The translations under genes were made by a program, and so were the position numbers. Source: Roseiarcus sp963761435 (GTDB lineage Bacteria; Pseudomonadota; Alphaproteobacteria; Rhizobiales; Beijerinckiaceae). Taken from it: DNA of 64,000 nucleotides. Positions 63,322 to 64,000 of this stretch are shown piece by piece. The number at the start of each line of letters is the position of its first letter. Positions within the stretch are counted from its first letter, which is position 1. Under the pieces are notes generated by a model, which saw only the letters and a program-made list of their open reading frames with translations, made no database searches and had not been told where the DNA came from. Location of the stretch: assembly GCA_963761435.1 (NCBI GenBank), contig CAVXHJ010000001.1, positions 310,001 through 374,000 of the forward strand, in the 5' to 3' direction.

Positions 63322-64000
63322 TTACTTTCCTGGAACCGAATAAATGAAGCGTGCGATCGCTGGATCCTTCACGTTCTCCTTGTCGATAATTGCGAAGCCG
63401 GTTTCGACGCGGCGCGGCAGGCTGGTGACGCCGGCGGCGTCAGCGGCGGCGAACATGACCGCCATGTAGCCCATGTCGAACGGCTTCTGCGCCAGCACCA
63501 GGCTGACGACGCCCTTGTCCATCAGTTCGATCGCCTGCTTCGTCGCGTCGTAGGCGACTACCTGGACGTGGCCGCCGAGGCCGGCGTTGACCACCGCGGT
63601 CCCCGCCCCTTGGGCGCTGAACACGTTGGTGCCGAACACCCCTGCGAGGTTGGGTTCGCGCGCCAGCGCCGCCGCCGTCTGCTGCGTCGCCTTGTTGGGG
63701 TCGTCAAGATTGTAGTCAGGACCCAGCACCTTGATGTCCGGGAACTCTTTCGCGATCGCTTCCTTGAAGCCCTTCTCGCGGCCCTCGACCGAGCTCACGT
63801 TCGGGTTGGTCGAGTTGATGTAGACGGTTCCCTTGCCGCCAATCGCCTTCGCCAATCCGCGCGCGGCGATGCGGCCGCCCTCGGTGTTATCGGAACCGAT
63901 GTAGCTGATCGGGAACTTCACCGGGCCGTTGATGTAGTCGCCATCGCCGAGGAACGTGTCGACGGTGATCACCTTGATGCCGGCGTCGGTGGCGGCTTTC
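63322..64000 (-). CDS. Sugar ABC transporter substrate-binding protein (5' part outside window)
   Basis: C-terminal ~225 residues of a periplasmic binding protein of the ribose/fructose type (Peripla_BP_4). Visible: TDAGIKVITVDTFLGDG, SDNTEGGRIAARGLAKA, GREKGFKEAI, AGVFGTNVFSAQGAG, VVAYDATKQAIELM and QKPFDMGYMAV. The 5' end with the signal peptide lies beyond 64000. A gap of 129 bp separates it from the permease gene, where the more abundant binding-protein transcript may end. Confidence 0.9.
   Translation of the reverse strand, partial: KAATDAGIKVITVDTFLGDGDYINGPVKFPISYIGSDNTEGGRIAARGLAKAIGGKGTVYINSTNPNVSSVEGREKGFKEAIAKEFPDIKVLGPDYNLDDPNKATQQTAAALAREPNLAGVFGTNVFSAQGAGTAVVNAGLGGHVQVVAYDATKQAIELMDKGVVSLVLAQKPFDMGYMAVMFAAADAAGVTSLPRRVETGFAIIDKENVKDPAIARFIYSVPGK

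Overview
The window reads as a single chromosomal stretch from a high-GC alphaproteobacterium of the order Rhizobiales. The evidence is the order lon–hupB–tRNA-Val–tRNA-Asp–nuoA..N–birA–rnj–mce, an NuoE with a C-terminal helix-hairpin-helix tail, an adrenodoxin-type ferredoxin beside a TrxB-like ferredoxin reductase, and intergenic palindromes of the kind common in Rhizobiales genomes. A relative of Beijerinckiaceae/Methylocystaceae is my guess; no marker here settles the genus.

Layout. 1–2254: 3' end of lon with a strong terminator, hupB, tRNA-Val, an exported ClpP-fold protein and tRNA-Asp. 2477–18230: complete 14-subunit complex I operon (nuoABCDEF – DUF3291 – pentapeptide-repeat protein – nuoGHIJKLMN), tightly spaced or overlapping. 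18227–27277: birA, rnj, an SDR, methylmalonyl-CoA epimerase, a YcaQ-like glycosylase, sdhE and mfd, all on the + strand.

27278–35166 is an unstable accessory region. It starts with a 93-nt tract of only G and T, followed by decayed sequence, a DUF29 gene that has lost its normal stop, and a protein with a HELFE motif. Then come two IS1595-type structures. The first (30854–32851) is an array of three ~296-bp MITEs and one intact IS with matching ends, bounded by an exact 8-bp duplication. The second (33018–35016) is a dead ~2-kb element with 8-bp target duplications; it carries passenger ORFs, one of which has an RNxxxH motif typical of HEPN ribonucleases. This second element sits inside a ~145-bp repeat whose uninterrupted copy lies inverted at 42957–43097 and shows the empty site.

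35167–46866: xanthine dehydrogenase (xdhABC), thrS, a PNPOx-fold protein, a small acidic protein, a class II aldolase-fold protein without its zinc histidines, a PhzF-family protein and a malonyl-CoA synthetase. 46921–53029: one very large membrane-anchored coiled-coil gene with 44-residue repeats, split by a frameshift, and divergent from an HPt-domain gene. 53943–56361: ferredoxin, its reductase, and a gene interrupted by an in-frame amber codon. 56378–61165: an OprB-like porin cut off from its signal peptide, bluB, an AT-rich PEP-CTERM protein gene, a cupin and a DUF155 protein. 61256–64000: a sugar ABC transporter in FrcBCA-like order, with the binding protein running off the window end.

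Functionally the window joins respiration (complex I, SdhE), DNA maintenance (HU, Mfd, YcaQ-like), RNA decay (RNase J), cofactor metabolism (BirA, BluB, ferredoxin/FNR) and C3/purine metabolism (Mce, MatB, Xdh). The most unusual material is the MITE/IS nest, the passenger-bearing element, the G/T tract, and the two extra genes inside the nuo operon.
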